A DNA stretch of 64,000 bases from an uncultured Eubacteriales bacterium (GTDB taxonomy: Bacteria > Bacillota > Clostridia > Peptostreptococcales > Anaerovoracaceae). Under the pieces are notes generated by a model that worked only from the letters and a program-made list of their open reading frames with translations, was not told where the DNA came from and ran no database searches. Where the stretch lies: assembly GCA_902773665.1 (NCBI GenBank), contig CACYFF010000005.1, positions 107,356-171,355 of the forward strand, in the 5' to 3' direction. A program made the position numbers and the translations under genes. How positions within the stretch are numbered: the first letter of the stretch is position 1; each line of letters begins with the position of its first letter. Positions 8,607 to 17,993 of the stretch are shown here, piece after piece.

Positions 8607-9920
8607 TCAGTTTCCTTCCTTTTCTTCTCCGTAGATATCGCTCGTGCCGTCGATCAGGGGCCAGGGGGAAACGCTCTGGTCGCCGATGCGCACCTCAAAG
8701 TGCAGGTGCGGACCGGTGGAATAGCCGGTGGAGCCCACGAGGCCTATAATGTCGCCCTGCTCCACCATGTCGCCTTCCGCGCAGTCGATCTCGCTCAGAT
8801 GCATGTAGATCGTCTTCAGGCCTGCGCCGTGTTCGATCACGACGGTGTTGCCCGTCATGATGACGAAGTCCGCAAACACCACCTGACCGCGGTTGGAGGC
8901 CGGAACCGGCGTGCCTTCCGCGGCCGCGATGTCGATGCCCTGATGGCGGCTCGCCGTCGTTGACCCGTTGATATACCGGTAGAGCCCAAACGACGAGGTG
9001 ATCGTCCCTTCCACGGGCTGGATGAACCTTCCGTCCCAGAGCTTCTCCCAGACGATGTAGCGCTCCTCCGCCAGCACGCCCAGCTTTTCCTTATAGTCCT
9101 GCGAAGCACCGGGCACGTTCATGGTGGAATCGATGGTCTCCTGGGGCATGTCGAAGTACTCGACTTCGAAGCCTGCCGGCGTAATGACCACATGGCCTGT
9201 CACGTCCTTCGCACCGGTATGCACGATAATATCCTTCGCAGAAGCCGCCTGGTTGTACCCGATGGGTACGTAGGCCTCGTAGCAGTTCTCTCCCATGGGG
9301 ATGAACGCGCACAGCCCCAGTTCGGATTCGATGGTGGGGGCGTCCGTTTCGAAGCCCATGTCAGCGGTCACGCGGATGATGTCGCCCTGGACCGCCCGGT
9401 CGGTGCTGAAGCGCACCACCGGCTGCACGTCGATCGTAAAGTTGAACTGGTAGTTGAAATCCGCCGCGTCGTAGGTCTCGTCCTCGTCGTAGTGCAGGGA
9501 GACTGTCAGGGAATAGTCGCCGTTGCGGGTGAATTCGAAGTCCTGCCATTCGGCCAGATCGCCCTCTGCCACCACGGGATTGACGGAATCGAAGGGCCGG
9601 ATGAGTTCGAACGTGCAACTATCCGCATCCGCGGGGACGTCCAGCGTCAGCTGTTTCTTCGCCACCTTGCCCACGTCCGCGTAGTTTGCAGACACGATGG
9701 GGCTCTCCTTCGCGATGGGAATGCGGTCCGCCAGCCAGTCGGGTTCGCGCAGCAGACGCGTATGGAATCCGCCGGTCGCCGCCTGCGCCTCGACCCCTTC
9801 CAGGGAGATGACGGGCACGTCAAACGTGCGGGCGGGCAGCAGCACGTAATAAGCGGCTGCAGCTCCTGCCAGCAGGATGAGGATCATAACGATGACGCCG
9901 AAAGCTTTTACTTTTTTCAT
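8607..9920 (-). CDS. M23 family metallopeptidase (LytM-type) with long N-terminal region
   Basis: 437 aa. One N-terminal membrane helix (about 8-28) anchors an extracytoplasmic protein. Residues about 40-290 are a beta-rich region I do not recognise. The C-terminal lysostaphin-fold domain has the zinc-site segments HQGIDIAAAEGTPV (H-x3-D), and GPHLHFEVR, plus VEHGAGLKTIYMHLS-type strands, so all catalytic residues appear intact. Expected function is cleavage of peptidoglycan cross-bridges, or activation of amidases. Position between an M20 peptidase and rhodanese gives no further clue. Confidence 0.92.
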   Translation of the reverse strand: MKKVKAFGVIVMILILLAGAAAAYYVLLPARTFDVPVISLEGVEAQAATGGFHTRLLREPDWLADRIPIAKESPIVSANYADVGKVAKKQLTLDVPADADSCTFELIRPFDSVNPVVAEGDLAEWQDFEFTRNGDYSLTVSLHYDEDETYDAADFNYQFNFTIDVQPVVRFSTDRAVQGDIIRVTADMGFETDAPTIESELGLCAFIPMGENCYEAYVPIGYNQAASAKDIIVHTGAKDVTGHVVITPAGFEVEYFDMPQETIDSTMNVPGASQDYKEKLGVLAEERYIVWEKLWDGRFIQPVEGTITSSFGLYRYINGSTTASRHQGIDIAAAEGTPVPASNRGQVVFADFVIMTGNTVVIEHGAGLKTIYMHLSEIDCAEGDMVEQGDIIGLVGSTGYSTGPHLHFEVRIGDQSVSPWPLIDGTSDIYGEEKEGN

Positions 9921-9935
9921 GGTCTCTCAGAATGC

Positions 9936-11099
9936 TTAAAATCCAAGATATCTGCGGATAAGCGTGCACTGCATCTCGACGGCCTTCGGCAGCACGGTTT
10001 CTGGCGCGTTGAACCGGCAGTTGTGATGCTCGTAGTCTGTTCCTTTTTCGTGGTCGGCGATGCCCATGAAGAAGAACACGCCGGGGACGACCTTCAGGAA
10101 CTCTGCGAAGTCCTCGCCGATCATGGTGGCGCAGCCGTCGTCGATATGGCCGGGTCCCATGACCTCGTCCGCCACGTCGATGACCATCTTCGTCATCTCA
10201 GGATCGTTGTCCAGCAGGCTGTTGCCGCACTTGTACTCAAGATCGTAGGTGCAGCGGTACGTCTTGCACACGCCGTCGATCAGTTCGCGGATGCGCTCGC
10301 GCACCTGCGCGTCGTCGTTATGCAGGCAGCGGATGGAGCCTTCCATTAAGCAGTCGTCGGGCACGACGATGTTGAATTCGCCGGCCTGCAGCTTGCCCAC
10401 CGTAACGGTCGTGGGCTTCTTGGCATCCATCTCCAGGGTGTGGAAGGTCTGGAACGCCTGCAGCACGTGCATCGCGCAGTCGATGGGGTTGATGCAGGAA
10501 TGGGGGGAACCGCCGTGGCCGCCCTTGCCGTGGATCGTCAGTTTGAAGTACCAGCTGGAAGCCATCAGCGCGCCAGGCACGATGCCGATCCAGCCTTCCT
10601 TCGTGTAGCTCCAGACGTGCATGCCCATGATGGCATCCGGCCGGGGATCATCCAGCGCACCGGCGTCGATCATGTCCTGGGCGCCGGCATCTTCCTCGTT
10701 CGTCTGGAACAGGAACACGATAGTACCGGGGATCTCTTCGCGGTGGTTCGCCATCAGCCGCGCGGTCGTCAGCAGGCAGGCCATGTGGTTATCGTGGCCG
10801 CAGGCGTGCATGACGCCGGGGTTCTCGGAAGCGAACGGCAGACCCGTCTCTTCCTGGACGGGCAGCGCGTCGATGTCGGAACGCATGCAGAGAGTCTTGC
10901 CCGGTTTTCCGCCCTTCAGCACGCCGATGACGCCTGTCGGCAGGCATCTGCGCACCTCCATGCCCAGAGACTTCAGCTCGTCTTCGATCTTCTGCGCCGT
11001 GCGGAATTCCTGCGCGCCCACTTCAGGATGCGCGTGGAAATCGCGGCGGAGCGCGATCAGGTTCGGGGTAAGTTCTGCGATCTCTTTTCTCAGGTCCAT
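9936..11099 (-). CDS. M20 family amidohydrolase / N-acyl amino-acid or peptide hydrolase
   Basis: 387 aa. Metal-dependent hydrolase of the IAA-amino acid hydrolase / hippuricase / AbgB type. Visible motifs: RRDFHAHPE near the start, MRSDIDALPV, HACGHDNHMA (metal-binding Cys/His/Asp cluster), NEEDAGAQDMID, HGKGGHGGSPH, and a C-terminal MIGEDFAEF. The start is the ATG with GGAGGAA upstream; the frame is open for 17 more codons. A paralogue of similar length is encoded at 32899-34086. The neighbour upstream is a C26 amidotransferase, which suggests breakdown of gamma-glutamyl or N-acyl compounds. Confidence 0.93.
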   Translation of the reverse strand: MDLRKEIAELTPNLIALRRDFHAHPEVGAQEFRTAQKIEDELKSLGMEVRRCLPTGVIGVLKGGKPGKTLCMRSDIDALPVQEETGLPFASENPGVMHACGHDNHMACLLTTARLMANHREEIPGTIVFLFQTNEEDAGAQDMIDAGALDDPRPDAIMGMHVWSYTKEGWIGIVPGALMASSWYFKLTIHGKGGHGGSPHSCINPIDCAMHVLQAFQTFHTLEMDAKKPTTVTVGKLQAGEFNIVVPDDCLMEGSIRCLHNDDAQVRERIRELIDGVCKTYRCTYDLEYKCGNSLLDNDPEMTKMVIDVADEVMGPGHIDDGCATMIGEDFAEFLKVVPGVFFFMGIADHEKGTDYEHHNCRFNAPETVLPKAVEMQCTLIRRYLGF

Positions 11100-11116
11100 T
11101 CTGGTTCCTCCGTGGT

Positions 11117-11146
11117 AAAAATGTGACCCGCCCATGGGCGGGTCAC
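11117..11146 (-). terminator. Intrinsic terminator, perfect palindrome
   Basis: A perfect 24-base palindrome, GTGACCCGCCCA and its complement, followed on the minus strand by ATTTTT. It sits between the C26 gene and the M20 gene, so M20 expression may need read-through or its own promoter. The same arm sequence recurs in the terminator at 40292-40323. Confidence 0.85.
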
Positions 11147-11166
11147 GCAAAAATGGTACGCGGTCG

Positions 11167-11937
11167 TTATTTGCGGGCAGCGTCTACCAGCGCTCTGTAG
11201 ATCGCCTGATGCTCCTCGAACTGGGGCATCCATTCAGGGTGCCACTGAACGCCGAGAACGAAACGGTCGCCTTCGAGCTCGATGACTTCGGGCATGTCGT
11301 AGGGCAGACCCTTGGCGGTATCCTTTACGCAGCCCGTGATCTTCAGGCCCTTGCCGACGTGGTCGGGCAGGACGTTCTGATGATGATAGGAGTTGGTGTA
11401 CAGGCAGGGCTTGCCGACGATCTTTTCGATCTTGGAGCCCGGTGCGAATTCGACCTTATGAGCCAGATCGTACAGAGGAACGTTCGGGCCGGTGCTGTGC
11501 CAGAAGCCGTTTCTCTTGTTGTCCTGCTCCAGCTTGCCGCCGTAAGCGACGTTGAGCATCTGCATGCCGCGGCAGATGCCGAGTACGGGCAGGTCGGTCT
11601 CGTCGAGGACATAGCGCAGGAGAGCAATCTCCTGGGTGTCGCGGACGATGTTGACCGCATTGGACTCCTTGATGATATCTTCGCCGTAGAGCCAGGGACC
11701 TACGTCGTCGCCGCCGGTGACGAGCAGACCATCCAGGGTGTTAACGAATTCCTTGATGTTCTCCTGATCCAGATAGAAGGGCATCAGGACGGGAAGACCG
11801 CCGGCCTTCTCCACGGAATTTGCGTATTCATCCGCGCCGGTCGTCCAAGGGGAACGGGAAAAGCCCACGTTATCAAATTCAGATCCGGTAACGGACATGA
11901 AATGATTCATGGTCACGCCAATAACAGGTTTTTTCAT
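11167..11937 (-). CDS. Peptidase C26 / gamma-glutamyl-gamma-aminobutyrate hydrolase family protein
   Basis: 256-aa class I glutamine amidotransferase-like hydrolase (PuuD family). The nucleophile elbow is GICRGMQMLN with the cysteine near residue 116; the partner His/Glu are in GVQWHPEW near the C terminus; LLVTGGDDVGP forms the oxyanion-side loop and YHHQNVL is the family's conserved His segment. It would hydrolyse a gamma-glutamyl bond, for example gamma-glutamyl-GABA in putrescine use, but no other Puu genes are here. Good AGGAGG-type ribosome site upstream. Confidence 0.92.
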   Translation of the reverse strand: MKKPVIGVTMNHFMSVTGSEFDNVGFSRSPWTTGADEYANSVEKAGGLPVLMPFYLDQENIKEFVNTLDGLLVTGGDDVGPWLYGEDIIKESNAVNIVRDTQEIALLRYVLDETDLPVLGICRGMQMLNVAYGGKLEQDNKRNGFWHSTGPNVPLYDLAHKVEFAPGSKIEKIVGKPCLYTNSYHHQNVLPDHVGKGLKITGCVKDTAKGLPYDMPEVIELEGDRFVLGVQWHPEWMPQFEEHQAIYRALVDAARK

Positions 11938-12090
11938 TCTTTCCTCCTTCAGGTTATGCTAAACATACTTCACTGTTGAGCACACACTTATTGCTACGCT
12001 AACTATACCATACTTTACAGTTATTTTGCACTTATATTTCTGTTGTAAGAAAACTGACGCAGCCCCTTCAAATTGTGGTATCATCTAGCC

Positions 12091-12810
12091 ATGAAGACCA
12101 TACAGGAAAGGATGCGCGGATTCCACGACAACGCGGGAGAACTGCACAAGGATGTGGATGAACGCATCAGAAAAGTCAATAGAAAAAGACTGAAAAAAAC
12201 GGTCGTAGCCCTCACTATGACGGCTGCGGTCCTCGTGGGCAGTCTGTTCTCCGGGCCCGATGACATCACCGGAGGAAACATGCAGCAGATCCTGGAGCCC
12301 ACACCGGTCGTCATGGATATCGATTCCTTCGACGCGGAGGTGCAGGACGAGGAACCGGCCCCGGAGGAGGCAAAGAAGAACGGCATAAAAGCCAGGCTGC
12401 GGGCGGCCATCTTAACCATGCCCAAATGGCTGCGCTACGTGGTCGTGCTGCCTCTCTGGGCTTTGGGCTACGCCCTTCTTCTGCTGGGCAGTTTTCTGCA
12501 GCAGACGGTGCTGGCGCCCTTTGCGGGGGTCATCGTTTCGGCCCTCATCGGCATCGCCGCCATGATCGGGCTGTTTGCCGTGACCGCCAAGATGCTCTTC
12601 CCTGACATGCCATGGAGAAAGATCTTCAGCAAGGGCAACCTGATCGCCCTGATCGTGACCGGCGCAGCGCTGGCAGCGGCGGATGTTATCGTGCCCCGCT
12701 ACTACAGCGGCTATCCCTACGTGGCAGCGGCCGTCAAGCTCGCCGCCGCTCTGGTGGTCATCAACATCCTTTTGGCAAGACTCAAATCGTTCGCAGAAAA
12801 ATTCGCTTAA
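12091..12810 (+). CDS. Membrane protein of unknown function
   Basis: 239 aa. A basic, possibly coiled N terminus (1-45) is followed by one helix (about 46-58), an acidic Pro/Glu-rich linker (about 80-105), then about four hydrophobic helices (about 116-235). I recognise no family. The start is uncertain: the ATG at 12091 has no ribosome-binding site, and a TATCAT -10-like box lies only 6 bases upstream, so the mRNA may be leaderless; an internal ATG at 12112 has AGGA/AAGG very close. It is followed after 6 bases by a DMT carrier gene, suggesting one transcript through addB. Confidence 0.7.
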   Translation: MKTIQERMRGFHDNAGELHKDVDERIRKVNRKRLKKTVVALTMTAAVLVGSLFSGPDDITGGNMQQILEPTPVVMDIDSFDAEVQDEEPAPEEAKKNGIKARLRAAILTMPKWLRYVVVLPLWALGYALLLLGSFLQQTVLAPFAGVIVSALIGIAAMIGLFAVTAKMLFPDMPWRKIFSKGNLIALIVTGAALAAADVIVPRYYSGYPYVAAAVKLAAALVVINILLARLKSFAEKFA

Positions 12811-12816
12811 TTTTTT

Positions 12817-13653
12817 ATGATATATCTCCTACTCGCTATCGTCTGCGGCGCATCCATCAATCTGGGATTCGCCCTGGCAGGCAAAAAAGGCCTGGACAAT
12901 CTCAACACGACCCTCTTTAACTATATCGTGGCCTGCGGCGTCTCCGCCGCACAGTTTGCCTCCCGGATGGCGGGGGGCCAGGAACACGCCTTTACCGGCA
13001 AAGTGACCATCCCGCTGGCGCTCTTCGCCGGCGTCATCTATCTGGTCTGCCTGCTCTTCGTGCAGGCGGCCATCGCCGAGACCGGCCCCAGCGCCACCAC
13101 GATGTTCAACCGTCTGTCCATGGTGTTTCCCGTGCTGGTGTCGATCTTCGTGTTTCACGAACACGCCGGAGCCATCCGGTGGATCGGCATCGCCCTCGCT
13201 GTCGCCAGCCTCATCATCTTCAACTGGGAAGGCGGCATCAAATTCAAAGCGGTGCTGATGCGTCTGTGGATCGCAGGAGGCTTCGCGGAGCTCTGCAACA
13301 GTCTGTTCGCGCGGCTTTGCCCTCAGGAGGACAAGCCCTTTTACATGATGCTGGTCTTCGGCACCGCAGGCATTATTACCGCCTGCCTCATCGCCCGCCG
13401 CAAGGGACCGAAGTTCCGAGCCGGCGAAATGCTGCTGGGCGCAGGCATCGGTTGCGTGAACCTGGGATCGGCCAGCTTTACCGTAAGCTCGCTGCAGCAT
13501 CTGCCCAACAGCATCGTATATCCCACCATCACGGTGAGCATCATCCTGCTGACCACCCTTGTGGGCGTGCTGTTCTTCGGCGATAAACTGGAGAAGAAAC
13601 ACAAAGCGGCCATGGCTGTGGCCATCGCCGCCGTCATCATTTTAAATCTGTAA
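12817..13653 (+). CDS. EamA/DMT superfamily transporter
   Basis: 278 aa with about ten hydrophobic helices in two EamA-like repeats, the layout of drug/metabolite transporters that usually export small metabolites. The gene starts 6 bases after the preceding stop with no visible Shine-Dalgarno site and ends 1 base before addB, so it is probably coupled to both. The substrate is unknown. A second, unrelated-looking DMT carrier is encoded at 17115-17993. Confidence 0.87.
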   Translation: MIYLLLAIVCGASINLGFALAGKKGLDNLNTTLFNYIVACGVSAAQFASRMAGGQEHAFTGKVTIPLALFAGVIYLVCLLFVQAAIAETGPSATTMFNRLSMVFPVLVSIFVFHEHAGAIRWIGIALAVASLIIFNWEGGIKFKAVLMRLWIAGGFAELCNSLFARLCPQEDKPFYMMLVFGTAGIITACLIARRKGPKFRAGEMLLGAGIGCVNLGSASFTVSSLQHLPNSIVYPTITVSIILLTTLVGVLFFGDKLEKKHKAAMAVAIAAVIILNL

Positions 13654-13654
13654 T

Positions 13655-16600
13655 ATGCTGACCATCTTTACCGCCCGGGCCTCTTCGGATCTGCCGGCGC
13701 TCATGCTGGACCGCATCGGGGAGGACCTGGAGAACATCAGAAACGGGAAGTCCGCTGCAAAGCAGATCGTCCTGATCGTACCCGCTCAGTTTACGCTGCA
13801 GGCGGAGGAAGCCGCCTTTCGCAGGTTCGACGCGAAAGGCTTTTTTGACTTTCACATCATGTCCGGCGCCCGCCTCAACCAGCAGATCTTAAAGGAGACG
13901 GGCTTTCCGAAGACGACCCCCATCAACACCCTGGGACGCGTCATGCTGCTGCGCCGCATCGCCTCGCAGCATAAAGAGGAGATGCAGGCCTTCGGCAAGG
14001 TGTGCACGGGCACGGAATTCCTGAAGATGGCTGGCGACTTTATCGTGCAGATGAAGCAGAACCAGCTGGAACCTTCGGACCTGGAAGGCATCCGCCAAAA
14101 GGCGGAAGAGGGTTCGCTGCTGGAGAAAAAACTGTCCGACATGCAGGTATTGGCAGAAGGCTACGACGCTGTGATGGCCGGCAAGTTCAACGATTCCGAG
14201 GACATGCTGCGGTTCGTCACCCAGAGCATGGGAGGCAGCGCCTTCGTAAAGAACAGCATTTTCTGGTACTACGGCTTCTACTCCTTTACGGAGCGGGAGC
14301 TGGCCTTTATGCAGGAGCTGATGCGCTGCAGTCAAGGGTTAAACGTCTGCCTCACCATGGGAAGACGGGATGACCCGGACAACAGCGTGTTCGCTGCGCC
14401 GGGGAGAGCCGCGCTGCGATTAAAAGCAAAGGCGCAGGAGCTGGGGATGGAGACGCGGATCGTCTCGGCGGGCAGCGCCTACGCGAAAGACCTGCCGCCG
14501 GAGTTCGCACATCTGGAAAAGAATCTGTTCGCGCTGCCGCCTCAGAAATACGAAGAAGACCCGGCCCGCATTGCGCTCGTACGCTGCTCGAACCCCTTCA
14601 CCCAGGCGGAGACCATCGCAGCGGATATCCTCACATTGGTGCGGGATAAAGGGCTGCACTACGACGAGATCGTCATTTTAACGGAAGACATGGCAGGCTT
14701 CGGATCGCAGATCCGCAGAGTCTGCCGGCAGATGGGCGTGCCGCTTTTCGCCGACGAAAAGCGGGCCGTCGTCCACAGCCCCGCTGTGGAGACGGCGGCC
14801 GCCCTGCTGCGGTTCGCAGCGGGCGGCCGGCACGCCTCCGGCATGCTCGCCATCCTCAAACCCGGACTCTTCCCCCTCCCTGCCCTTGCCGAACGCGAAG
14901 ATCTCGAACGGTTCGAGAACTATTGCAAGCAGTATCACATTCGGGACGACCGCTTCTTCAAACCCTTCCGCTACGGGGTCAACCTCTACGGCGAAGAAGG
15001 CATGGCGAAACTGGAGGAGATCCGCGGCCAGATCGCGGACATCCTCGCCCCCTTCCTGGCATCTCTGGAAGACGCGAAGACCGTCCGGGAAAAGAGCGAA
15101 GTGCTGGTCCGCTTCCTGGCGGATACCCTGCACATGCCGCAGCAGCTGGAGCAGAGCGCTCTGCAGCTGGCGGAAGACAGGATGCTGGATGCGGCAGAAG
15201 AACAGCAGCAGATCTGGGGCGTGCTGTGCAGCCTTCTGGACCAGTGCGTGGAGCTGCTGGGAGACGACCCCATAACGACGCAGGAATACGCGGATCTGCT
15301 GAACGATTCGTTTGCCGACATTAAAGTCGGCCTGCTGCCCCAGGCCCAGGGCAGCGTACTGTTGGGCACCCTCAGCAGATCGCTCACCGGCAACTGCAGG
15401 GCTCTGTTTTTGGCCGGGGTCAACGACGGCGTTTTGCCAAAAGACGGCGCCTCCGAAGCCATCCTCACCCAGCGGGAGCTGGAAGAGCTGCAGGAAAAGG
15501 GCTACACCCTGTCGAAGACGGACAGCGTCTTACGGGAAGAAAACCTGCTCTCCATCTACAGCGCCTTTACGCTGCCGTCGGAATTCCTGCGGATCTGCTG
15601 GTGCGCCGCCGACAGCGAAGGAAAAGAGAGCAAACCTTCGTCCCTCGTGCGCCAGCTGCAGGCCATGTTCCCGCAGCTGCCCGAGGAGCAGGATATCGAA
15701 AACGCGGACGAGCCCCTCGCTTTCGTGCAGGGGAAAAAGGCGGCGCTGGGCCGCATCGCTTCCGCCATGCGCGAATCCCTCGCACAGGGCAGAGAACCCG
15801 ACGCGCTTTGGAAGGAAGTCTACGACCAGCTGGACGATACCGGCGCTCTGCGTGCGGGACTGCTCTTCACCAACGAAGAGGCACCCCTTGCCCCCGGGGA
15901 GACAAAGGAGCTGTACGCCTCCGGTGACTATTCCCTGTCCCCGTCCCGGCTGGAAGGCTTTGCCCACTGCCCCTTCCGTCATTTCGTGAATTACGGCCTG
16001 CGCCCCCAGGAGCTCAAGGCATTCGAGATCTCTCCCCTGGAGCTCGGCAACGCCCACCACGACTGTCTGATGCGTCTGGCGGAGTGGCTGTCGCAGCCGT
16101 CCCGGGAAGGCGGATTTGCCATCACAGATCCCAGGAGCCGCTGGATGACGGTCACCCGGGAAGAACTACAGGAGAAGACGCAGCAGATCCTGCAGGATGT
16201 GCAGAAGGAACAGAACGAAGGCGTTATGAACGCGGGACCGAAGGAGTCCTACCAGGCCTCCCGCATCGCAGACGTATGCGTGCGCTTCGCCTGGATGATG
16301 GTGCTGCAGGTGAGAAAAGGACAGATCTCCGAGATGTACTTCGAAACGGAGTTCCGGCGGCATAAGGACTTTCCGCCCATCCGGATCGAGACGCCCCGGG
16401 GCGTCGTATATCTGGAAGGCAAGATCGACCGGGTCGACATGCTGGCAGGAGAAGGCGAGAAATACGCCAAGGTGATCGACTACAAATCCGGCGACAACCG
16501 CTTCGACCGGAACATGGCGGAAAAGGGACTGATGCTGCAGCTGGGCATCTATCTGGAAGCTGCGCTGGGCAAGGGCGATGCAAAGCCCGCCGGCCTCTTC

Positions 16601-17032
16601 TACTACCATATCGAAGAGCCTCAGATCGCCTCAGAGGCCGAAAATCTGGCCGCAGACGCGATTTCGGAGCAGGTGTGGGCAAAGTTACAGTCCGAGTACA
16701 AAATGCAGGGATTTTTCGTGGATACGCCTGCCGTCACCCAGAGCATCGACAGCGAGCTGCAGCCCGGAGAAAGCTCCTCCGTTTTCAACTACGCCCTCAA
16801 GAAAGACGGCACCCAGAACAGCAGGGGCAGCGGCGGCACGACGGAAGAGGACTTCGAAGCCTTCCGCGCCGCGTTCCGCCAGAGCCTGTCCAACCTGTGC
16901 GCAAGGCTTACGGCGGGCGAGATCGGCATAGAGCCCCGCAAGCTGAAGAGCGGCCGCACCGCCTGCACGTTCTGCGATTATAAAAGCATCTGCGGTTTCG
17001 ACACCGCGTTCCCGGCAAACCGCTATCATTGA
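13655..17032 (+). CDS. addB: AddB, ATP-dependent helicase/nuclease subunit B
   Basis: 1125 aa, matching AddB. AddAB resects double-strand breaks to a regulatory Chi-like site for recombination. The N terminus lacks the canonical Walker A as expected for many AddB proteins; TLSRSLTGNCRALFLAGVNDGVLP (split here around 588-612) is a conserved helicase-fold segment. The C-terminal PD-(D/E)XK nuclease shows YLEGKIDRVD and VIDYKSGD, and the flanking iron-sulfur cysteines are FAHCPFRHF and CTFCDYKSIC. All appear intact. AddA, normally adjacent, is not in this window: a terminator follows at 17062. Confidence 0.93.
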   Translation: MLTIFTARASSDLPALMLDRIGEDLENIRNGKSAAKQIVLIVPAQFTLQAEEAAFRRFDAKGFFDFHIMSGARLNQQILKETGFPKTTPINTLGRVMLLRRIASQHKEEMQAFGKVCTGTEFLKMAGDFIVQMKQNQLEPSDLEGIRQKAEEGSLLEKKLSDMQVLAEGYDAVMAGKFNDSEDMLRFVTQSMGGSAFVKNSIFWYYGFYSFTERELAFMQELMRCSQGLNVCLTMGRRDDPDNSVFAAPGRAALRLKAKAQELGMETRIVSAGSAYAKDLPPEFAHLEKNLFALPPQKYEEDPARIALVRCSNPFTQAETIAADILTLVRDKGLHYDEIVILTEDMAGFGSQIRRVCRQMGVPLFADEKRAVVHSPAVETAAALLRFAAGGRHASGMLAILKPGLFPLPALAEREDLERFENYCKQYHIRDDRFFKPFRYGVNLYGEEGMAKLEEIRGQIADILAPFLASLEDAKTVREKSEVLVRFLADTLHMPQQLEQSALQLAEDRMLDAAEEQQQIWGVLCSLLDQCVELLGDDPITTQEYADLLNDSFADIKVGLLPQAQGSVLLGTLSRSLTGNCRALFLAGVNDGVLPKDGASEAILTQRELEELQEKGYTLSKTDSVLREENLLSIYSAFTLPSEFLRICWCAADSEGKESKPSSLVRQLQAMFPQLPEEQDIENADEPLAFVQGKKAALGRIASAMRESLAQGREPDALWKEVYDQLDDTGALRAGLLFTNEEAPLAPGETKELYASGDYSLSPSRLEGFAHCPFRHFVNYGLRPQELKAFEISPLELGNAHHDCLMRLAEWLSQPSREGGFAITDPRSRWMTVTREELQEKTQQILQDVQKEQNEGVMNAGPKESYQASRIADVCVRFAWMMVLQVRKGQISEMYFETEFRRHKDFPPIRIETPRGVVYLEGKIDRVDMLAGEGEKYAKVIDYKSGDNRFDRNMAEKGLMLQLGIYLEAALGKGDAKPAGLFYYHIEEPQIASEAENLAADAISEQVWAKLQSEYKMQGFFVDTPAVTQSIDSELQPGESSSVFNYALKKDGTQNSRGSGGTTEEDFEAFRAAFRQSLSNLCARLTAGEIGIEPRKLKSGRTACTFCDYKSICGFDTAFPANRYH

Positions 17033-17061
17033 TCCGTCACGATCCCATCGCACGACCAGAA

Positions 17062-17092
17062 AAAGGCCGGGCAGCACATGCCCGGCCTTTAT
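17062..17092. terminator. Intrinsic terminator between convergent addB and DMT genes
   Basis: AAAGGCCGGGCA and TGCCCGGCCTTT form a 12-bp stem with a 5-base loop, flanked by A-rich sequence on one side and TTTATT on the other, so it can serve both strands. Confidence 0.93.
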
Positions 17093-17114
17093 TGAATACA
17101 AAATTTTCTGAGGC

Positions 17115-17993
17115 TCACTGCGCCTTCTCCAGCGACGCGTTATACCGCCACATGATGATCGCAGATCCGATGATCACCACATACCCCGCCACGCTGAGCG
17201 CATCCGGGAACTCCGCGAAGATCAGCATGCCAATGATGGACGAGATGATGATCTGCGTATACTTGTACACCGACACCTCGCTGGCGGACGCCAGGGAAAA
17301 GGCGACGTTCATGCAGACCTGGGTGAGGAAGCAGAAGCCTCCCGCCGCCAGCATCCAGAAGAGCTGTCTCGCATCGGGAAAGACAAAGATCTTCAGGCAG
17401 AGCAGCAGCTCCACGATCGCCGAAAACGTGTAGTTGTACAGGATGACGGCGTTGCCCTCCACCTTGTTGTAGGCGTTGAGCTTTCTCACGTAGGCGTGGG
17501 CCAGGCCGCCGATCATGCCGCAAAGCACGGCTGCCAAGGCCGGCACGAGATTGACGTTATGGAAGCTGGGCTTGACCACGAACAGCCCGCCGATAAAGGC
17601 CAGCACCACCAGAAGGCCCTGTCTGCGGTCAAACCGCTCCCCCATGGCAAAGTGGGCGTAGATCATCGTAAAAGTCGGGCTCAGGTTGAACAGCGCCGTC
17701 GCGTCGCCGATGTCCATGGCCGACGCGCACCAGAACGTCAGGTACATGCTGATGATGCCGTAGACAGCCCGCAGCGTAAGGTCCTTGATGTCTTTCTTCA
17801 GAAAATGGGGCGGTTCGTGGTGCCGGTGGATCTGGATGATCCAGGCAGCGATCATGCAGACAAACGCCGTAAAGAACGTCTTCTCCATGGCGGGCACGCC
17901 CGGCACCAGTTTCGTGCAGGTGGACATCATCGCGCTGCAGAACGCGGATGCCACCATAAAGAATATGGCTTTTGCTAAACGGTTATTTGTCAT
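17115..17993 (-). CDS. EamA/DMT superfamily transporter, downstream of deoD
   Basis: 292 aa with about ten membrane helices and the EamA signature region AMDIGDATALFNLSPTFTMI near the end of the first repeat. The start codon lies inside the 3' end of deoD (11-base overlap), so the two are translationally coupled. The context suggests movement of a nucleoside, base or related metabolite, but this is inference only. Confidence 0.88.
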   Translation of the reverse strand: MTNNRLAKAIFFMVASAFCSAMMSTCTKLVPGVPAMEKTFFTAFVCMIAAWIIQIHRHHEPPHFLKKDIKDLTLRAVYGIISMYLTFWCASAMDIGDATALFNLSPTFTMIYAHFAMGERFDRRQGLLVVLAFIGGLFVVKPSFHNVNLVPALAAVLCGMIGGLAHAYVRKLNAYNKVEGNAVILYNYTFSAIVELLLCLKIFVFPDARQLFWMLAAGGFCFLTQVCMNVAFSLASASEVSVYKYTQIIISSIIGMLIFAEFPDALSVAGYVVIIGSAIIMWRYNASLEKAQ

